Shown here in pieces: positions 60,548-64,000 of a stretch of 64,000 nucleotides of DNA. Numbering within the stretch: the stretch's first letter is position 1; every line of letters starts with the position of its first letter. The stretch is from Ktedonospora formicarum (GTDB taxonomy: Bacteria > Chloroflexota > Ktedonobacteria > Ktedonobacterales > Ktedonobacteraceae), in assembly GCF_016587355.1 (NCBI RefSeq), contig NZ_BNJF01000001.1, positions 2,182,501 through 2,246,500 of the forward strand, written 5' to 3'. The notes under the pieces are model-generated. The model searched no databases and was not told where the DNA came from. It was given only the letters and a program-made list of their open reading frames with translations. The position numbers and the translations under genes are program-made.

Positions 60548-62521
60548 ATGCCTTCCTGGCAGAAAACCCGTGGAGAGTATCATATGGGAGTACACAGAAT
60601 GCATGGAGGGCGTGGAAAGGGTATGGCGGAATACATTGAGGAGCAGAAAAAACGTGGTCGCAAGACGGACGCACGCACAATCCGGCGTGTTGTAGAGGCT
60701 TTCAAACCCTACAGGCTACAAGTCTTGCTAGTGCTACTTGCTATTATTACGACTACCGTACTCGGTCTGGTTAATCCTCTGCTCATCCAACGCATCTTTG
60801 ATGACGCTATTGGCAAAGGGAACCTCAATCTCCTCATCATTTATGTCATCATTATGTTTATCACGCCGATTATCACAGGCTTTATCGGCGTAGGGCAATC
60901 CTATCTAAATAATAAGATCGGGCAGAGCGTGATGCGTGACTTCCGCAACAAGCTCTATACCCACCTGCAAAGCATGTCATTGCGTTTCTTTACCAGTACG
61001 CGCACAGGTGAAATCCAGTCACGTCTCTCGAATGATGTGGGTGGCGTGCAGGGAGTGGTAACAAATACAGCAACAAGCGTGGTCTCTAATGTCTCAACGG
61101 CATTGAGCACCGTTATCGCCATGTTTATCGTCAGCCCCTTGCTCACTCTGGTCTCACTGGGACTACTTCCACTCTTCCTCTGGTTCACCTATAAAGTTGG
61201 TAATGTGCGTCGCCAGACAAGCAAGGAGACACAGAAGAGCCTGGCCTCACTGACAGCCATGATGCAGGAGACGCTCTCAGTCAGTGGGGTCCTGCTGATG
61301 AAGACCTTTGGGCGACAGGAGTACGCACGCGAGCAGTTCGAGAAGGAGAACCAGAATCTGGCGAACCTGGAGGTGCGCCAACAGTTGATTGGTCGCTGGT
61401 TTTTCATGTTCATTGGCACCTTCTTCTCCATCATTCCGGCTGTCGTCTACCTGATCGCCGGCGCGCAGATCATCAAGCACGCGCCCATCCTGGGTGGATA
61501 TATGACGCTGGGTGGTATCGTCACATTCACGACGCTTCAGAGCCGCATCTTCTTCCCCATTGGTCAGATGCTTAGCCTTCAGGTCGAAATTCAAGGAGCA
61601 CTGGCACTCTTCGACCGCATCTTTGAGTATCTGGATATGCCAATCGATGTCAAGGACAAGCCGAATGCGCTTAAGATCGAGCCAGAGACGGTCCAGGGCA
61701 AGGTAGAATTCGAGCATGTAACATTCTCGTATAAGCGCGACGCATTTAGCGCCCTTGCTGGCAAGGCGGAAGAGGAGGAGAAGCCAAAGGAGGAGACAGT
61801 AGAGGAGAATCTACCTCCAGCTTTGAGGGATGTCTCGTTCTCGATTCAGCCTGGACAATTGGCGGCACTGGTTGGCCCCAGTGGCGCGGGTAAAACCACG
61901 ATGACCTATATCGTGCCACGTCTGTATGAAGTCGATAATGGCGCGGTCAGGATTGACGGGCATGATGTGAAGGACATATCGCTGTCATCCCTCAGCGATA
62001 TGATTGGCATGGTCACCCAGGAAACCTATCTCTTTCATGCCTCCATTCGTGATAACCTGACTTATGCACGAGAAGACGCGACAGAAGAGGAGATTATCGC
62101 GGCGGCGAAGGCAGCGGCCATCCATGAGCGTATCATGGACCTGGACGAGGGCTATGATACGGTTGTCGGTGAGCGGGGTTATAAGCTCTCGGGCGGCGAG
62201 AAACAGCGTATCGCCATAGCGCGTGTCATCCTGAAAAATCCACGTATCCTAATTCTGGATGAGGCAACCAGCGCACTTGATACACACTCTGAACGCCTGA
62301 TCCAGGCCGCACTAGACCCACTGATGAAAGGACGCACGACGCTGGCTATAGCGCACCGTCTCTCAACCATCCTGGCGGCGGACATAATCCTGGTAGTGAA
62401 CAAGGGGCAGATTGTTGAGCGAGGCACGCATGAAGAGCTACTCCAGCTGAATGGACTCTATGCACGCCTTTATAATGAACAATTCACTCAGATGATACCA
62501 GAAGAGATCAGCGCAGACTAG
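60548..62521 (+). CDS. ABC exporter, fused membrane and ATPase domains
   Basis: A 657-residue half-transporter of the MsbA/LmrA type that works as a dimer. The membrane domain (about 55-340) has six helices beginning LQVLLVLLAIITTTVLGLV. The ATPase part (about 375-645) shows Walker A GPSGAGKTT, the Q-loop MVTQETYLFH, signature LSGGEKQRIAIARVIL, Walker B ILILDEATSALD and the H-loop IAHRLST. An acidic insertion (EEEEKPKEETVEE) sits just before the ATPase core, which is unusual. The substrate could be a lipid, drug or peptide. The start at 60548 follows GGAAGG; the ATG at 60584 with GGAG upstream is an alternative. No partner half-transporter adjoins. Confidence 0.92.
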   Translation: MPSWQKTRGEYHMGVHRMHGGRGKGMAEYIEEQKKRGRKTDARTIRRVVEAFKPYRLQVLLVLLAIITTTVLGLVNPLLIQRIFDDAIGKGNLNLLIIYVIIMFITPIITGFIGVGQSYLNNKIGQSVMRDFRNKLYTHLQSMSLRFFTSTRTGEIQSRLSNDVGGVQGVVTNTATSVVSNVSTALSTVIAMFIVSPLLTLVSLGLLPLFLWFTYKVGNVRRQTSKETQKSLASLTAMMQETLSVSGVLLMKTFGRQEYAREQFEKENQNLANLEVRQQLIGRWFFMFIGTFFSIIPAVVYLIAGAQIIKHAPILGGYMTLGGIVTFTTLQSRIFFPIGQMLSLQVEIQGALALFDRIFEYLDMPIDVKDKPNALKIEPETVQGKVEFEHVTFSYKRDAFSALAGKAEEEEKPKEETVEENLPPALRDVSFSIQPGQLAALVGPSGAGKTTMTYIVPRLYEVDNGAVRIDGHDVKDISLSSLSDMIGMVTQETYLFHASIRDNLTYAREDATEEEIIAAAKAAAIHERIMDLDEGYDTVVGERGYKLSGGEKQRIAIARVILKNPRILILDEATSALDTHSERLIQAALDPLMKGRTTLAIAHRLSTILAADIILVVNKGQIVERGTHEELLQLNGLYARLYNEQFTQMIPEEISAD

Positions 62522-62532
62522 CACGCACAAGA

Positions 62533-62565
62533 GGGGGGAATGAACACAATCGCGTTCATCTCCCC
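62533..62565 (+). terminator. Hairpin after the ABC exporter
   Basis: GGGGGGAATGAAC pairs imperfectly with GTTCATCTCCCC around an 8-base loop. It lies 12 bases past the stop, between convergent genes. Confidence 0.6.
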
Positions 62566-62592
62566 TGCTTGCATTTACGGCTGGTTTAGAGT

Positions 62593-63140
62593 CTAATCAA
62601 ACTCAGAGATATCTTGCTCGTCGGCCTCTTGCTCCGACTGCTCTTCCAGCCAGGTATCAAACTGCTTCGCCTTGAGTTCCCGACCCGTGCGCGGCTCCAT
62701 CAGGGGCAACTCTAGCACCAGATCATAGTCATCGTCGGCAGCAATGCGATTAAAGCGCTCAAAGTCACAACCCAGGCAGCGATGTACAATGACATCCTCT
62801 CCCCCGGACGCTGGAAGCGCCCAATGGGTTGCATGGACGCGCCGCAGGTGCTCAGACGGTCTCCCGACTGGCGATCGTCGACGTGGCGAGAATAGAGACA
62901 GAAGGGACAGTGATTGCGGTGATGTCCGCCGCTAGGCAAGGGGCAGACAAAGCGGCGACAATGCCGACACTTAAAAACCTCTTCAGCAGTATTGTAGAGT
63001 GGCTTCGCGCTCTTACCGCGTCCGCTAGCACGGAAATCCTCAGCGTCTTCCCCATCATAGATATCAAGAATGTCCGCCTCATCCAGATGTGCGGGCCTTT
63101 TTTTAGATGCAGATGTTGCGCGCGACATACGTTTTCGCAA
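62593..63140 (-). pseudogene. RNHCP-domain protein, split by a frameshift
   Basis: The first frame reads a basic/acidic N-terminus, then the RNHCP domain: CRHCRRFVCPLPSGG, HHRNHCPFCLYSRHVD, GDRLSTCGASMQPIGRFQRP. It then slides out of frame into an unrelated hydrophobic end at 62712. A second frame continues the family: EDVIVHRCLGCDFERFNRIA, ADDDYDLVLELPLMEP and ends SEFD at 62593. Adding one base to the G-run (complement of CCCCC at about 62800-62807) joins them as RPGGEDVIVHRC. The restored protein has about 182 residues and four CxxC pairs. Either a real deletion or an assembly error. The TTG at 63140 follows GAGG; an ATG lies at 63128. Confidence 0.82.
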
Positions 63141-63267
63141 TTGAAGACCTCTTCTTTATGTTGACAAGAAACTTTGGCAGCTTTTCAAATGTATATGGTA
63201 GCAGAAGGCACCAACACAACTCTCTCCAGGTATGCCAACCAATCCCCAAAAAGGATAGGGAGCGGCT

Positions 63268-63444
63268 ATGTTACTGGTCATACAAGAACTAACCTGGAAG
63301 AATAAAAGGCTGCATAAAAAAGCGATAGAACGGGTGTATGTAGAGGAGCGCAGGTGGAGGTGTGAAATTGATGAAGCAAGGATACTCCGAGCGAATATTA
63401 GAGGTCGCACGTCCACCGCGCTCCTGCGAGCGTGGTCTTCATAA
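63268..63444 (+). CDS. Possible 58-residue basic protein
   Basis: An open frame starting ATG at 63268, five bases after AGGGAG, reading MLLVIQELTWKNKRLHKK and later RVYVEERRWRCEIDEARIL, with many arginines. No family is recognised, and the composition could be chance. It lies in the 466-base gap (63141-63606) between RNHCP and valS, which otherwise holds only the valS hairpin. Confidence 0.25.
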   Translation: MLLVIQELTWKNKRLHKKAIERVYVEERRWRCEIDEARILRANIRGRTSTALLRAWSS

Positions 63445-63546
63445 AATGGCATCTCATTTCTAGCAAAAAACTGTAGAGTTATATTATAAATTATACCTGC
63501 TCAATGAAATAAAATCAAGCCCGATTTTGGCGCGGGGTGAACACAA

Positions 63547-63592
63547 AAGGGATATACTGGAAGGCATTCGAATGCTCTCCAGTATATCCCTT
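63547..63592 (-). terminator. Hairpin after valS
   Basis: AAGGGATATACTGGA (63547-63561) pairs exactly with TCCAGTATATCCCTT (63578-63592); the inner GCATTCGAATGC (63564-63575) is itself palindromic and extends the fold. It lies 15 bases past the valS stop on the minus strand. Confidence 0.8.
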
Positions 63593-63606
63593 CTTAAGAC
63601 TAGAGC

Positions 63607-64000
63607 TTAACCAGCGAGTTGGGCACGACGGGCCTCTAGCTTGGCGACACGCTCCTCCTGAGCAGTGAGTTTGTCGCGCTCTTTAGCGACCACTTCGGGA
63701 TTAGCACGCGTGACGAAGTTCTGGTTCGCCAATTTGCCTTGCAAGCGTTGAAGCTCCTGTTGTGCCTGAGCGATCTCCTTATCGATACGCTCAAGCTCTT
63801 TGGCAATATCAACCATTCCTGCTAGCGGTAGGTAGATCTCGATGTTGCCCGCCAGCAGGCCCATGGCCTGCTCGACTTTGCTGGCGAGAGCGGCATGGAG
63901 TTGGGGCTGCTCCGTGCGCGCGAGGAACTGGATTAATGGAGCCTGTTCCTCAAACATTGCAACACGATCACCAACGGCCATAATAACAGGAATGCGGCGC
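63607..64000 (-). CDS. valS: Valine-tRNA ligase, C-terminal part (cut by window edge)
   Basis: The last 130 residues of ValRS, which charges tRNA-Val. Visible are RRIPVIMAVGDRVAMFEE and the C-terminal coiled-coil tRNA-binding arm: PLAGMVDIAKELERIDKEIA, QAQQELQRLQGKLANQNF, VTRANPEVVAKERDKL and ERVAKLEARRAQLAG. NQNFVTRANPEVV before the closing helix is a reliable ValRS tail mark. The catalytic core lies beyond the right edge. A terminator hairpin follows the stop codon. Confidence 0.93.
   Translation of the reverse strand, partial: RRIPVIMAVGDRVAMFEEQAPLIQFLARTEQPQLHAALASKVEQAMGLLAGNIEIYLPLAGMVDIAKELERIDKEIAQAQQELQRLQGKLANQNFVTRANPEVVAKERDKLTAQEERVAKLEARRAQLAG

Overview
The window is a 64 kb stretch of bacterial chromosome with moderate G+C content, intact housekeeping genes on both strands, and many regulators. 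I infer a member of the Chloroflexota, most likely class Ktedonobacteria. The reasons are the mix of a DnaD-type primosome protein with a DnaC/DnaI-like loader, large families of HTH-TPR and sigma-like regulators, a transmembrane Ser/Thr kinase with a beta-propeller ectodomain, and an RNHCP-domain protein. This is a family-level judgement made without a database search. Both edges cut genes: mnmE on the left and valS on the right, both on the minus strand.

Layout. 0-8 kb: mnmE, fdhD, a Fur-family regulator, two tandem class B penicillin-binding proteins, aroC. 8-15 kb: two HTH-TPR regulators flanking moaC and a sigma-like/anti-sigma-like pair. 15-24 kb: acyl-CoA synthetase with rsmI, a zinc ribbon-FHA-TIR protein, mdh, twin tRNA-Gln genes behind a consensus promoter, an AI-2E family membrane protein, an ECF sigma factor and a stand-alone MshEN-like protein. 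24-30 kb: a surface glycan block (flippase, fused double glycosyltransferase, GT39-like protein). 30-35 kb: two signal peptidase I paralogues (one lacking the catalytic lysine), cardiolipin synthase, two cyclophilins. 35-40 kb: a cluster of about nine DnaA boxes in front of a dnaB - dnaD-like - dnaC-like operon, a strong candidate replication origin or DnaA-controlled primosome locus. 40-48 kb: clpP, a four-gene operon ending in a frameshifted FAD-dependent gene, and the receptor-like kinase. 48-53 kb: pyrimidine-nucleoside phosphorylase, a zinc-ribbon protein, a Rho-like protein without its RNA-binding N-terminus, a small P-loop NTPase. 53-60 kb: a duplicated divergent cassette of a MerR-like regulator with a degenerate GGDEF domain and an ECF-like sigma protein. 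60-64 kb: a 39-residue membrane peptide, an ABC exporter, a frameshifted RNHCP gene and the valS 3' end.

Two patterns cut across the genes. First, an interspersed repeat with inverted arms (CTTATGCGAAAAC ... GTTTTCGCATAAGGAG) occurs at six loci, each time upstream of a start codon and, for the outer element, in one fixed orientation relative to the gene. Second, many gene ends carry unusually long perfect hairpins (up to a 34 bp stem), mostly without a U-tract. The strongest candidates for something undescribed are this leader repeat family, the duplicated MerR-GGDEF/sigma cassette, and the FHA-TIR protein. Both frameshifts found lie in G-runs, so assembly error must be excluded before calling either gene dead.
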